Positions 7,594 through 16,527 of a stretch of DNA of 64,000 bases are shown piece after piece (position 1 is the first letter of the stretch; the number at the start of each line of letters is the position of its first letter). Location of the stretch: the NCBI RefSeq assembly GCF_000702325.1, contig NZ_KL370891.1, forward strand, positions 1,817,306 through 1,881,305, read 5' to 3'. The DNA is from Thiomicrorhabdus sp. Milos-T2 (GTDB taxonomy: Bacteria; Pseudomonadota; Gammaproteobacteria; Thiomicrospirales; Thiomicrospiraceae). The position numbers were made by a program, and so were the translations under genes. Under the pieces are notes generated by a model. It saw nothing but the letters and a program-made list of their open reading frames with translations. It ran no database searches and was not told the origin of the DNA.

Positions 7594-8931
7594 TTGAAAC
7601 TCTCTGGCTGGGGTCGTTACCCAATCACAAAAACTCAAACAACTTATGCCACCCAACCAGGCCTGGTAGCTTCTTCAATTGAAGCCGAAAAAACCACTCA
7701 AATTGCCCGTGGTTTAGGGCGTAGCTATGGTGATAGTAGCCTTGCAGAACACTCTATTAACCTATCTAAAATGGATGATTTCATTTCTTTTAATGAAATC
7801 AATGGCCAATTAACTTGCGCCGCTGGAGTCAGTTTTGCTGAAATCTTGCGTGTTTTTGTACCCAAAGGTTGGTTCTTACCGGTTACCCCTGGCACCCAAT
7901 TTATTACTGTGGGTGGTGCTATTGCCAGTGATGTGCATGGAAAAAACCACCATATAGAGGGTACATTTTGTGAACAAGTAAGCTCTTTAAAACTGTGTTT
8001 AGCCAGTGGTGAAGAGGTGGAATGCTCTAAAGTTCATCACCCTCACCTATTTAGAGCAACTTGCGGAGGAATGGGATTAACAGGAATTATCCTACAAGCC
8101 ACTTTTACATTAAAACCAATTGAAAGCGCTTACATTAAAGAAACCACGATTAAAACCACTAATCTAGCTGAAACCCTTGCTAAATTTGAAGAGCATGCTT
8201 CTGCTACCTATTCAGTGGCCTGGATAGATTGTTTAGCTACAGGTAAACAACTTGGACGCTCTTTACTCATGTTGGGCGAACATGCGTCACCCCAAAAAAC
8301 CGAACAAACCCAACAGAAACCGCCTTTTCAAGACTCTCAAACAGCCAAAACCAGTAAGTTTAATATGCCATTTGACCTACCCAGTTTTACACTGAATAGT
8401 TTTACTGTAAAAGCTTTTAATGCGCTGTATTATGGCAAGGTACGTCAAACCCAGAGTGAACGTTTAGTGCATTACGCTCCATTCTTTTACCCACTAGATA
8501 GTATTCAGAATTGGAATCGTATGTATGGTAAAAATGGATTTGTACAATATCAATTTGTGATTCCAAAATCTGCTGGCTTGAAAGGGTTAACAGAAATATT
8601 AACCGAAATTGCCAACTCTAAACGCGGTTCTTTTTTAGCCGTATTGAAGGTATTCGGCAAGGCTAATGACAATTATCTGAGCTTTCCTGAAGAGGGCTAC
8701 ACCCTAGCTTTAGACTTTAAAATGGACAATACCTTACTGGCGTTTTTAGACAAATTAGATGAAATCGTTTTGCATTATCATGGCAAACTCTACTTAACAA
8801 AAGATGCTCGCATGAGTGAACAAATGTTTAAACAAAGTTACCCACAATGGCAAGAGTTCCAGAAGATTCGTTATCAATATGATGCGCAAACATGTTTTAA
8901 TTCGTTACAGTCTAAACGCTTAGGTTTATAA
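7594..8931 (+). CDS. DprE1-like FAD-linked oxidase (decaprenylphosphoryl-ribose oxidase family)
   Basis: 445 residues; TTG start at 7594 preceded by AGGA, giving MKLSGWGRYP, the normal N-terminus of the family. The FAD-binding PCMH-type domain shows ARGLGRSYGDSS and FLPVTPGTQFITVGGAI; the C-terminal ALO-type domain ends QTCFNSLQSKRLGL. DprE1 oxidises the C2 hydroxyl of polyprenyl-phospho-ribose, and DprE2 then reduces the keto form to arabinose. The upstream GtrA and downstream SDR genes reproduce the Rv3789-Rv3790-Rv3791 order. The residue that pairs with benzothiazinone drugs was not assessed. One palindrome copy encodes PGLV at about residues 22-25. Confidence 0.85.
   Translation: MKLSGWGRYPITKTQTTYATQPGLVASSIEAEKTTQIARGLGRSYGDSSLAEHSINLSKMDDFISFNEINGQLTCAAGVSFAEILRVFVPKGWFLPVTPGTQFITVGGAIASDVHGKNHHIEGTFCEQVSSLKLCLASGEEVECSKVHHPHLFRATCGGMGLTGIILQATFTLKPIESAYIKETTIKTTNLAETLAKFEEHASATYSVAWIDCLATGKQLGRSLLMLGEHASPQKTEQTQQKPPFQDSQTAKTSKFNMPFDLPSFTLNSFTVKAFNALYYGKVRQTQSERLVHYAPFFYPLDSIQNWNRMYGKNGFVQYQFVIPKSAGLKGLTEILTEIANSKRGSFLAVLKVFGKANDNYLSFPEEGYTLALDFKMDNTLLAFLDKLDEIVLHYHGKLYLTKDARMSEQMFKQSYPQWQEFQKIRYQYDAQTCFNSLQSKRLGL
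7656..7667. repeat. ACCAGGCCTGGT palindrome in the DprE1-like gene
   Basis: Perfect copy, read in frame as Pro-Gly-Leu-Val. Confidence 0.95.
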
Positions 8932-8960
8932 ATCGCTTTTAAAGCTTTTAAAATTACATA

Positions 8961-8999
8961 GAGACCTTTGCAAAAAGTCGACACTCCTGCAAAGCGCTC
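8961..8999. repeat. 39-bp MITE-like element with GAGACCTTTGCA end
   Basis: GAGACCTTTGCA (8961-8972) and TGCAAAGCGCTC (8988-8999) are near-complementary ends around a 15-bp core, in the gap between the DprE1-like and SDR genes. The left end is identical to that of the element at 60514. It is probably a collapsed member of that family. Confidence 0.6.
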
Positions 9000-9018
9000 A
9001 TTTAACCGAGAACAATAC

Positions 9019-9759
9019 ATGCAAAAAAACATCCTGATTATTGGTACCACTTCAGCTATCGCAAAAGCGACATTAAGATTGTATGCCGAACAGAATCACA
9101 ATTTGTTTTTAGTGGCTCGCAATGAAAGCCTTTTACAAACCGTCGCTAAAGATGCCAAAATTCGTGGTGCAAACCAAGTTGAATCCTACGCATGTGATTT
9201 AGCCGATTTAAGCTGCCACGCATCCCTGCTTGAAAATATAACCTTAAGTTATCCTAAATTGGATATTGTATTAATCGCACACGGCACCCTGCCAAACCAA
9301 AAAGAGTGTGAAACGAGTGTGCAAAACACGTTACAAGAAATTAACATTAATGCGATCAGCACAATCTCTCTATTAACCCTGTTAGCCAATCTATTTGAAA
9401 AACAAAAAAGTGGTTCTATCGCTGTAATTACCAGTGTCGCTGGAGACCGCGGGAGACAATCTAATTATGTTTATGGTGCCGCTAAAGGCATGGTATCAAC
9501 CTTTTTACAAGGTTTACGTAATCGATTGAATGACAGCGACCTGCAAGTTTTAGATATTAAACCCGGGTTTGTTGATACTCCGATGACTGCAGACTTTAAA
9601 AAAGGTCCTTTGTGGGCTAAACCTGAACAAATTGCACACAGTATTCTAAAAGCGATTGATAAAAAACGTAACACGCTTTACACCCCCTGGTTTTGGTGGG
9701 GAATAATGTTAATTATTCGTAATATCCCAGAATTTATTTTTAAAAAGCTAAAGCTTTAG
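9019..9759 (+). CDS. DprE2-like short-chain dehydrogenase/reductase
   Basis: 246 residues from the ATG at 9019, which gives MQKNILIIGTTSAIAKA; a longer frame from a TTG at 8968 would start inside the MITE-like repeat and is unlikely. The Rossmann glycine-rich segment is at the N-terminus and the catalytic YGAAK (YxxxK) follows SVAGDRGRQSN. DprE2 uses NAD(P)H to reduce keto-polyprenyl-phospho-pentose to the arabinose epimer. It stands directly after the DprE1-like gene. Assignment rests on context, because SDRs are diverse. Confidence 0.8.
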   Translation: MQKNILIIGTTSAIAKATLRLYAEQNHNLFLVARNESLLQTVAKDAKIRGANQVESYACDLADLSCHASLLENITLSYPKLDIVLIAHGTLPNQKECETSVQNTLQEININAISTISLLTLLANLFEKQKSGSIAVITSVAGDRGRQSNYVYGAAKGMVSTFLQGLRNRLNDSDLQVLDIKPGFVDTPMTADFKKGPLWAKPEQIAHSILKAIDKKRNTLYTPWFWWGIMLIIRNIPEFIFKKLKL

Positions 9760-9782
9760 TCACTTAAATAAGATAATTGATT

Positions 9783-11345
9783 ATGAATTCACAAAAAATC
9801 ACCGCTCAATCGGCTAGCTTTTTACTCGTTGGCTTTATGACTTTGTTGCACCTTTTTTTAGCATTTAATGTCGAATTAGGCGGTGATGAAGCGCATTATG
9901 CGTTGTATGGTTTAATGCCGGATTGGAGTTATTTTGACCACCCTCCTATGATTGGTTGGTTACAAATTATTCCAATGTGGCTAGCGCCTTATGACTGGAG
10001 CGCTCGCTTAGTTCCCATTGTCTTATATGCGATTTTAAATTATCTACTCTACCAAATCACCGTTCAGTTATTTCCTGCTCAAACAAATAACCAGGCCTGG
10101 TCAAATGCTTGGAAAGGCTTTGCGAGTTTAGTCGTACTTAATACCAGTTTAATTCTGTCATTAATGGGTATGGCAATGTTACCAGACAACCCTTTAATGG
10201 TTGCTGTTCTGGCATTAGTGTTAGTCACTCATAAACTGTTGCAAACCAATCAGCTTAAATACTGGATTTTACTGGGGCTATTTGTAGGCTTAGCGGCGCT
10301 CTCTAAATATACTGCAGTAACGGTAATTGCTTCTTTGTTACTTGTTTTATTAATTGAAAAAAAATGGTCATGGCTAACCTCAAAAGGATTGTGGATAGCC
10401 ATCATTATTGCGTTAATTTTAATCACTCCCATTCTCTATTGGAATGCCATTCATGAATGGGCTTCGTTTATTTATCAAATTGACCACGGCACTAAAAGCA
10501 GTGAATGGCGACTATCTCGACTATTACAAACTCAAGCAATTCAACTAGTCGCATACACGCCCTTTTTATTCATTATGGGTTGGTGGATGATGTTGAAACC
10601 CGCTAACTACCAGCAACAAAATAGCCGTTTATTACTGCTATTTTCTCTACCCATCACTCTACTCTTTGCTTGGGGATCTGGCTATGAAAAAAGTTTGCCT
10701 CACTGGGTCTCTTTAGCATGGGTATTGTTAATTCCAATTATGGTTAATTATCTGTGGCAAGTGCGTCATAAAACCTGGGTTAAAGTGATTACAGCCATAC
10801 ACATCATTATTTTTGGTATTGGTGTATTAATATTGCACAGCCTTCTATTTAAACCTTGGATTGATTTTCCCGATCACAAAAACCCATTACAAGGTGATTA
10901 CGGTTGGCCGCAAGCCGCTAAAACTGCGATAGAATTACAAAATGAACATATTGATGATTCTAAAGATTTGCCTTTATTTGTCTCTAACTGGAGTTATGCG
11001 AGCCATTTAACTTGGTATAGCCGACCACAACCGGTATACATTACGAGTGGTAAACAAACTCAATTTGAATTTTGGTTTGGCAAACCCAAAGCGGGCATGA
11101 ATGGAATTTTAGTTGCGCCACATTATGAAACTAATCCGCCAGTAACCGATCGTTTAAACCACTTTACCAGTTGTAAACTTCTTAAAACGCAAGATATTAA
11201 GTCTTCTGAGTCGTCTGATGCGATTATCGTCACCTATTATTATTACTTGTGTCATAACTTTATTGCAGAACAACCAGGCCTGGTAACTTTGCCTAAATTA
11301 TCAAACGCTTCAAAGCAAGCTAGTCCTAGCTTGAATGCTAAATAG
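9783..11345 (+). CDS. second GT39/ArnT-like membrane glycosyltransferase
   Basis: 520 residues from the ATG at 9783 (a TTG two codons earlier is also open). LGGDEAHYALY and SYFDHPPMIGW are the GT39 signatures; about ten membrane segments and a C-terminal periplasmic part follow. It is 23 bp downstream of the DprE2-like gene. It is clearly related to the GT39 at 4222-5754, so the island has two lipid-linked-sugar transferases, possibly for two linkages. It contains two palindrome copies, one read as QAW and one as PGLV near the C-terminus. Confidence 0.85.
   Translation: MNSQKITAQSASFLLVGFMTLLHLFLAFNVELGGDEAHYALYGLMPDWSYFDHPPMIGWLQIIPMWLAPYDWSARLVPIVLYAILNYLLYQITVQLFPAQTNNQAWSNAWKGFASLVVLNTSLILSLMGMAMLPDNPLMVAVLALVLVTHKLLQTNQLKYWILLGLFVGLAALSKYTAVTVIASLLLVLLIEKKWSWLTSKGLWIAIIIALILITPILYWNAIHEWASFIYQIDHGTKSSEWRLSRLLQTQAIQLVAYTPFLFIMGWWMMLKPANYQQQNSRLLLLFSLPITLLFAWGSGYEKSLPHWVSLAWVLLIPIMVNYLWQVRHKTWVKVITAIHIIIFGIGVLILHSLLFKPWIDFPDHKNPLQGDYGWPQAAKTAIELQNEHIDDSKDLPLFVSNWSYASHLTWYSRPQPVYITSGKQTQFEFWFGKPKAGMNGILVAPHYETNPPVTDRLNHFTSCKLLKTQDIKSSESSDAIIVTYYYYLCHNFIAEQPGLVTLPKLSNASKQASPSLNAK
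10090..10101. repeat. ACCAGGCCTGGT palindrome in the GT39 gene
   Basis: Perfect copy, read in frame as Gln-Ala-Trp. Confidence 0.95.
11273..11284. repeat. ACCAGGCCTGGT palindrome in the GT39 gene, 3' part
   Basis: Perfect copy, read in frame as Pro-Gly-Leu-Val. Confidence 0.95.
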
Positions 11346-11359
11346 AGTATTAGTCCATT

Positions 11360-12757
11360 ATGTTCCGTGTTTTTAACGCCGCTTTCTTGCTCTCTATTCT
11401 GCTTTGGCCTTTTACTAAACTTTTTAACACTCTTTTTGCTAAACCCTATGCTATCGCCAAAGACATTATCCATCAGCCAACCAAAGCCTTTCCGGTGGTG
11501 GACTTATTAAAAGGTCTAAGCGTTTTGATGGTGATTCTGTTTCATATCTTTTTTGCGGTCTTTTTTCTATTTAAAAAAGACCCTGAAAAGTTGCAGCAGT
11601 TTGTTGAGACTATTCCTACATGGTTAAGCGTTGTATTAACGTTTGATAAAGCCGTCGATATTTTCTTTATGCTCAGTAGCTTTTTACTGAGTTTTGCTTT
11701 ACTTAAGGTTTACGATAAAAAACAAAACATACATATTGGGCGTTTTTATCTACACCGTTTTTTTAGAATTTACCCGCTCTTTTTAGTTGCGTTGTTACTG
11801 TATGGGCTAGCAGATATTCACAAGCTTATGCAAGACGGTTGGTATAGTTTGCTATTTATTGAAAATATCTACAGTAAAGGGATTATTCCTGTGCAGTGGA
11901 GTCTTTCTATTGAAATGCAATTCTATTTAATCATGCCATTTTTATTACTTTTTTTAGCCAAAAGCCAACGTCCGGTTCAGTGGTTAATTGTTTTTATCGT
12001 ATTATCTATCGGCTTACGCTTTGCCTTGGCACTTCAATCCCCCGTTATCTATCAAACCCACTGGTATGAATTTTTAGATTCAAGCAAGGGTAAAGTCTAC
12101 ATGGATACGATGTACTATGTCATTCAAAGTCGCATTACCCCTCTTCTGTTGGGTATGTTATGGGCAGTTTTACTTTGGCGTTATCCTGATGCAAAACTCA
12201 ATTTTAGTAAAATCAAACTCACTTTAGCCTGGCTATTGGGACTTGCACTGATCTATCTGTCTATGCGTTTCCCAATCTATTACCAAAACTCACTCTACTT
12301 TGAAAACTTTAATGACACATTAAATCTTACGGTCGTCAGTTTCCACCGCATTGTCTTTAGTATGGCCATTTTGGGATTGGTATTATTGGCACATTTTCAA
12401 GCCAATCAAACGACAAATAACCTAAATAGACTCCAGCACCTCAAAAATGCCTTTGTAAACAGTAAAGTTTGGCGTTTATTATCTGAGATAGCCTATCCAA
12501 TGTATTTCTTTCATTTTCCGTTTATTGTGCTCGCCTGGGCGATTGTTTTAGGCACGATTGATGTCAAACAAGTTGAAAGCATTCCTCTCTACTACGTGCC
12601 TTTTGCGTTTGTTTTAGCAGTAACTTTTACTCTTTATCTTTCATTATGGCTAAACTATTTAGTTGAGGCTCGGTTTATACGAATTGGAAAACAGATTGAA
12701 ACCAAATGGTTTGGCGGGCATAATGCCTCCTCAGACAAGCAACCCATTCAAAAATAG
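11360..12757 (+). CDS. acyltransferase family 3 membrane protein
   Basis: 465 residues with about ten to eleven membrane segments. LKGLSVLMVILFHIFF gives the membrane-embedded histidine, and the segment DIFFMLSSFLLSF with FYLHRFFRIYPLF is the standard acyltransferase-3 (OafA/YrhL) core; FHFPFIVLAW is near the C-terminus. Such enzymes O-acylate sugars of surface glycans. It starts 14 bp after the GT39 stop and is probably in the same operon, so it may acylate the glycan made by this island. The donor and the acceptor sugar are unknown. Confidence 0.85.
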   Translation: MFRVFNAAFLLSILLWPFTKLFNTLFAKPYAIAKDIIHQPTKAFPVVDLLKGLSVLMVILFHIFFAVFFLFKKDPEKLQQFVETIPTWLSVVLTFDKAVDIFFMLSSFLLSFALLKVYDKKQNIHIGRFYLHRFFRIYPLFLVALLLYGLADIHKLMQDGWYSLLFIENIYSKGIIPVQWSLSIEMQFYLIMPFLLLFLAKSQRPVQWLIVFIVLSIGLRFALALQSPVIYQTHWYEFLDSSKGKVYMDTMYYVIQSRITPLLLGMLWAVLLWRYPDAKLNFSKIKLTLAWLLGLALIYLSMRFPIYYQNSLYFENFNDTLNLTVVSFHRIVFSMAILGLVLLAHFQANQTTNNLNRLQHLKNAFVNSKVWRLLSEIAYPMYFFHFPFIVLAWAIVLGTIDVKQVESIPLYYVPFAFVLAVTFTLYLSLWLNYLVEARFIRIGKQIETKWFGGHNASSDKQPIQK

Positions 12758-12767
12758 AGTCGAATTC

Positions 12768-13886
12768 ATGATATCGATTATTGTTCCTACTTATCAGGAA
12801 GTTAAAAACCTTCAACCGCTTAGTGAAATGATTCATACCGCACTCACGCAAGCCGATGAATCTTCCTATGAAATCATCATAATGGACGATAATTCACAAG
12901 ATGGTTCTATTGAAAAAGTTACTGAACTTCAAGCCAATCACCCTATTCGAATTGTGACACGGACTGAAAACCGCGGATTATCTCCCGCAGTAATTGATGG
13001 GTTTAGTGAAGCCAAAGGTGATTTTGTGGTGGTAATGGATGCAGATCTATCCCACCCGGCAAAGGCGATTCCTGAAATGGTTAACCAACTTCGTCATGCC
13101 AAAAGTGATTTTGTTTTAGGTTCTCGCTATGTTGAGGGCGGAAGTATTGATGACAGCTGGACCTTATGGCGTTATGTAAACTCTGTAGTTGCAACCATTC
13201 CTGCCTTACCTATTACGCGCGTTAAAGACCCTATGTCAGGCTTTTTCGCCATTCGTAAAGCAGATATTCCAAATTCACAGAATTTATCGCCTATTGGCTA
13301 TAAAATTGCTTTAGAGGTCATGGTTAAGGGTGATTTTCCAATTGTTACTGAAGTCCCTATCCATTTTGTAGATCGTATTCATGGCGAATCCAAACTTACC
13401 TTAGGGGAACAGCTTAAATATTTACGTCATTTACGCCGTTTATATCAATACAAATTTCAAACTAAAGCCGAGTTTTTTCAGTTTGCATTTGTCGGTGCCA
13501 GTGGATTTATCGTTGATTTAGCCTTCTATCTACTTTTGCAAATGTTTGGTTTATCGCATACCGTTGCCCGTGCAATCTCATTTTGGCCTGCTGTAACCTG
13601 GAACTGGATGCTTAACCGTACGATCACTTTTAGTCACCGAGAAAAAACCAAAAAAACCAAACAATGGGGAGCCTTTGCCACTAGTTCATTACTAGGTTTT
13701 ACCGTAAATTACGGTACTTATTACACCCTAACCAAATATGTTCCTTTCTTTGAAGAACATATGATTTTAGCGTTAATCATTGGGGTAATCATGGGGATGG
13801 GCTTTAACTTCTCTATATCAAATCTATTTATATTCAAAAAACTTAGAGAAGAAGTTGACCACGAAAAGCAAAACGAGAAGCACTAA
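12768..13886 (+). CDS. DPM1-type polyprenyl-phosphate glycosyltransferase fused to GtrA domain
   Basis: 372 residues from the ATG at 12768, which gives MISIIVPTYQEVKNL; an upstream frame from 12663 overlaps the acyltransferase gene and is less likely. Residues 1 to about 230 are a GT2 domain with IIMDDNSQDGS and VVMDADLSHP (DxD). Residues of about 240-365 form a four-helix GtrA-like domain. The family loads a sugar such as mannose or glucose onto polyprenyl phosphate, and the GtrA part may serve membrane transfer. It ends the plus-strand operon and may supply a second lipid-linked sugar for one of the GT39 enzymes. Confidence 0.88.
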   Translation: MISIIVPTYQEVKNLQPLSEMIHTALTQADESSYEIIIMDDNSQDGSIEKVTELQANHPIRIVTRTENRGLSPAVIDGFSEAKGDFVVVMDADLSHPAKAIPEMVNQLRHAKSDFVLGSRYVEGGSIDDSWTLWRYVNSVVATIPALPITRVKDPMSGFFAIRKADIPNSQNLSPIGYKIALEVMVKGDFPIVTEVPIHFVDRIHGESKLTLGEQLKYLRHLRRLYQYKFQTKAEFFQFAFVGASGFIVDLAFYLLLQMFGLSHTVARAISFWPAVTWNWMLNRTITFSHREKTKKTKQWGAFATSSLLGFTVNYGTYYTLTKYVPFFEEHMILALIIGVIMGMGFNFSISNLFIFKKLREEVDHEKQNEKH

Positions 13887-13912
13887 CACTAGCACTAACG
13901 ACTTTTGTTCTT

Positions 13913-14515
13913 CTACTGTCTAAAAGCTAACTGCTGTTGTTGCATGTTTTCAAAAGCGGTTAATAGCGGTTTAAACTTATCTTCACTCTCAGAATCCTCA
14001 AGCTGAGAAAGCAACTCATAAACCGCCTCAACGGTTGACAGAGATTGTTCGTTCTTCTGTTTTCTAATTTTATATTTAGACAATTCGCTAGGAATAAGCG
14101 CAACTCGATCGAGCTTTTGTAAAGATGGGTTTAATTGCATCATTTTAAATGTCTTGCGCCAAGTACCATCCAAAATTAAAATTCTAAACGCTGCTTTATC
14201 TTGGCTTTTAAGAAAATCCACTCCCTGAACCTTGACCATTGAATCAGCATCTTCAGTTTTAGGATAAAGCAAATACACTTGTTTACCATCGTTAAGCCAA
14301 TTAACCAGGCCTGGTAACTCTTGTAATGACTCTCCTTCCCAGTACTGAAAACATTGCAAACTGTTCTTGGCAATAATCGCAGTACCTTTAATCTGTTTAG
14401 TCTCTGTTGGGTGTTGTAAGATACCTATTTCAACTTGATTATCTATTGGTTGGATAAAGTCACAAATACAAACCTTTTGAGCCCGATGGCAATGGCTACA
14501 AATTGCTCTAGACAT
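13913..14515 (-). CDS. DTW-domain protein (tRNA acp3U-type aminocarboxypropyltransferase family)
   Basis: 200 residues from the ATG at 14515, which starts MSRAICSHCHRAQKVCICD, the usual four-cysteine N-terminus; a frame to 14584 runs into a repeat and is less likely. ILQHPTETKQIKGT and LILDGTWRKTFKMM (DGTW motif) are typical of DTW proteins such as E. coli TapT/YfiP, which add an aminocarboxypropyl group to a tRNA uridine using SAM. Converges on the GT2-GtrA gene with a 26-bp gap. One palindrome copy is read as PGLV. Confidence 0.85.
   Translation of the reverse strand: MSRAICSHCHRAQKVCICDFIQPIDNQVEIGILQHPTETKQIKGTAIIAKNSLQCFQYWEGESLQELPGLVNWLNDGKQVYLLYPKTEDADSMVKVQGVDFLKSQDKAAFRILILDGTWRKTFKMMQLNPSLQKLDRVALIPSELSKYKIRKQKNEQSLSTVEAVYELLSQLEDSESEDKFKPLLTAFENMQQQQLAFRQ
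14304..14315. repeat. ACCAGGCCTGGT palindrome in the DTW gene
   Basis: Perfect copy, read in frame as Pro-Gly-Leu-Val on the minus strand. Confidence 0.95.
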
Positions 14516-14571
14516 AAATTTAGTACTTACCTTTGAAGCAAAACAAAACGATAAATTATTTAAAAAAACTA

Positions 14572-14656
14572 GAAGCCTTTGCACGAAGTAGAGATGTAAG
14601 AAAAGATGACAGAATTATGGCCTTTTTATACATTTATCAACTCTTGCAAAGACCTC
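14572..14656. repeat. 85-bp MITE-like element
   Basis: Ends GAAGCCTTTGCACGA (left) and CTTGCAAAGACCTC (right) are near-inverted repeats. Inner parts next to each end (GTAAGAAAA at left, CTTTTTATA at right) align with the ends of the 184-bp element at 60514. This looks like an internally deleted copy. It lies between the divergent DTW and GNAT genes and reaches to one base before the GNAT start codon. Confidence 0.6.
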
Positions 14657-14657
14657 A

Positions 14658-15116
14658 ATGAATACTGTTATGCAAAACAATCTTAACTTTGACATCGCAA
14701 CCAATGAACAGTTTTACGAAATAAAGCATTTCTTAAAGCAGAACCAAACCTATTCTGCCAACCGTAGCGATAAAATTTATACCGTAAGAAACAATCATAA
14801 ATTAATTGGTTTAGCTCGTTTGTTAAGTTTAGACGATTGTGTAAAGACTTTCTGGCTTAGAGGTTTATTTATTGAAAGCGGTTCAAGAAACCAAGGTATT
14901 GCAAGTGCGTTACTAACCTATATTCGAAAGAATGAAACCCAATTGGCTGAAATCACATCCATTGTTGCATTTGCGGAACCGCATTTGCAGGCGTTTTATG
15001 CAAACAACCGCTACCAAGAAGTTTCTGTAAACCATATTCCAAACAGCTTACAAGACCGCTTTAATAATGCACAAAATCAAGGTAAAAATTGGTTATGTTT
15101 AAAAACAAAAATCTGA
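14658..15116 (+). CDS. GNAT family N-acetyltransferase
   Basis: 152 residues; ATG at 14658, with Met5 as an alternative. The acetyl-CoA-binding segment RGLFIESGSRNQGIASALL (the Q/RxxGxG/A type P-loop of GNATs) is central, followed by AEITSIVAFAEPHLQAFYANNRYQEV. Substrate unknown. It directly follows a MITE-like element and precedes the IS4-family element. Confidence 0.8.
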   Translation: MNTVMQNNLNFDIATNEQFYEIKHFLKQNQTYSANRSDKIYTVRNNHKLIGLARLLSLDDCVKTFWLRGLFIESGSRNQGIASALLTYIRKNETQLAEITSIVAFAEPHLQAFYANNRYQEVSVNHIPNSLQDRFNNAQNQGKNWLCLKTKI

Positions 15117-15136
15117 CTAACTCATCTTTTTAAGTT

Positions 15137-15147
15137 ACCAGGCCTGG
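15137..15147. repeat. left part of an ACCAGGCCTGGT palindrome split by IS4
   Basis: A plus CCAGGCCTGG (15138-15147) directly left of the IS. The 10-bp CCAGGCCTGG is repeated at 16446-16455, followed by T. Removing the element and one duplicate restores an intact ACCAGGCCTGGT. Confidence 0.9.
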
Positions 15148-16445
15148 CACTAGTGTCCGGAATAAATATTAAAAGCCTTGACAAAAAAGCCGTAACTCCT
15201 AGGATAGAAGTATTTCCACCACGAAATAGACTTCAAAAACAATGAGATTACGGCTATGTTTAACTCTACCCGATTTGCCCAATTTTTAAAACCCATTCGT
15301 ACCACTTTTCAATCACTTGTTCATCAATATCAAACCGATAAACACGCCAAAGGGTTTAGTAGCTGGAATCAATTAGTCGCGATGATGTACGCACAACTTA
15401 GTGGCACTAAATCATTACGCCAGTTGGTTGAAGGGTTTAACGCCCAATCCTCTCACCACTACCACTTAGGCGTAAAAGAGCTGAAACGCAGCACATTATC
15501 TGAAGCAAACCGTAAACGCTCTGCTGATGTCTACCAAGCACTTTGCCAACAACTCATGGCTGGTGTGAATCGACAATTACGAAAAGAACTCCACGCTTTT
15601 ACCTATCTAATAGACTCTTCTCCAATTCAACTGCTCGGTAAAGGTTTTGACTGGGCAGTACAAGGTTCTCGAGTCACAGGCTTTAAGCTGCATATGCAAC
15701 TAGAACTATCCAACCAAGTCCCTGTTTGTTTTGAAATCACACAGGCCAATATTCCTGATATTACTCAAGCACGAGAGTGGAATTTAGAACCAGGTTCAAC
15801 CTATGTGATGGATAAAGGGTACTTAGACTACCTCTGGTGGAAAAAGCTCAATGACCAAAAAATCAAGCTGGTCTGTCGTTTGAAAAAAAGAGCGGCAATT
15901 ACCGTCATACAATCCTACGAACTCGATGAAAAAGCCCCTCATATTCTTGAAGACCAATGCATTGAGTTTAGTGGTTCAAGCCAGAAAAAACGTCTTGGTC
16001 AATTCCAGATGCGCCGTGTTGTTGTCAAACGTGACGATAATAAAGGTGAATTGGTATTGATTACCAATGACTTCGAGCGTTCAGCTCAAGAGATTGCCCA
16101 TCTATACAAGCAACGCTGGCAAATTGAATTATTTTTTAAATGGATTAAACAACACCTCAAAATCAAAAGCTTCATTGGCCAAAACAGTAATGCTGTTCGT
16201 ATCCAAGTGCTATCAGCCCTTATTGTGTATCTATTGATTAAGCTTGAACAGATGAAAAATAAGTCAGCAGAACCGTTGAGAGTAACGTTTTGGCGGCTTG
16301 CTCATGGGTTGTTTGAAAGACCTATTCAGCAGAGTGAATACTTTAGGCGAAAACAACAACGGGAAGAGTTTAAGAAATACCAACTTCCGCTATGGGAGGC
16401 TGGTATATGAATTGTGGTACTGAAATATTATTCCGGACACTAGTG
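15148..16445 (+). mobile_element. IS4-family insertion sequence, 1298 bp, with 10-bp target duplication
   Basis: Terminal inverted repeats CACTAGTGTCCGGAATAA (left 15148 on; right end complementary, ending at 16445). It carries one DDE transposase. It is flanked by direct repeats CCAGGCCTGG at 15138-15147 and 16446-16455, the core of the dispersed palindrome, so both element boundaries are defined to the base. Identical target copies and an intact gene point to recent insertion. Confidence 0.92.
15256..16410 (+). CDS. IS4-family transposase
   Basis: 384 residues. It has an N-terminal DUF4372-like region (starts MFNSTRFAQFLKPI), then the DDE domain: first D in YLIDSSPIQL, second D in YVMDKGYLDY, and the YREK signature in YKQRWQIELFFKWIK. 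The reading frame is intact, so the element may be active. Confidence 0.94.
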   Translation: MFNSTRFAQFLKPIRTTFQSLVHQYQTDKHAKGFSSWNQLVAMMYAQLSGTKSLRQLVEGFNAQSSHHYHLGVKELKRSTLSEANRKRSADVYQALCQQLMAGVNRQLRKELHAFTYLIDSSPIQLLGKGFDWAVQGSRVTGFKLHMQLELSNQVPVCFEITQANIPDITQAREWNLEPGSTYVMDKGYLDYLWWKKLNDQKIKLVCRLKKRAAITVIQSYELDEKAPHILEDQCIEFSGSSQKKRLGQFQMRRVVVKRDDNKGELVLITNDFERSAQEIAHLYKQRWQIELFFKWIKQHLKIKSFIGQNSNAVRIQVLSALIVYLLIKLEQMKNKSAEPLRVTFWRLAHGLFERPIQQSEYFRRKQQREEFKKYQLPLWEAGI

Positions 16446-16456
16446 CCAGGCCTGGT
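16446..16456. repeat. right part of the IS4-split ACCAGGCCTGGT palindrome
   Basis: CCAGGCCTGG (16446-16455) plus T; second copy of the target duplication. Confidence 0.9.
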
Positions 16457-16527
16457 GGTTTAGGGTTTAGCATCTTAAAAGATTAAAACGGAAGGCCTTC
16501 ATAGATAAATAATGAAAAACATGCCTA

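Noticed and set aside
16491-16500. GAAGGCCTTC palindrome next to the IS4 element
   Set aside because: Single occurrence noticed; ten-base palindromes arise by chance in a window this size.
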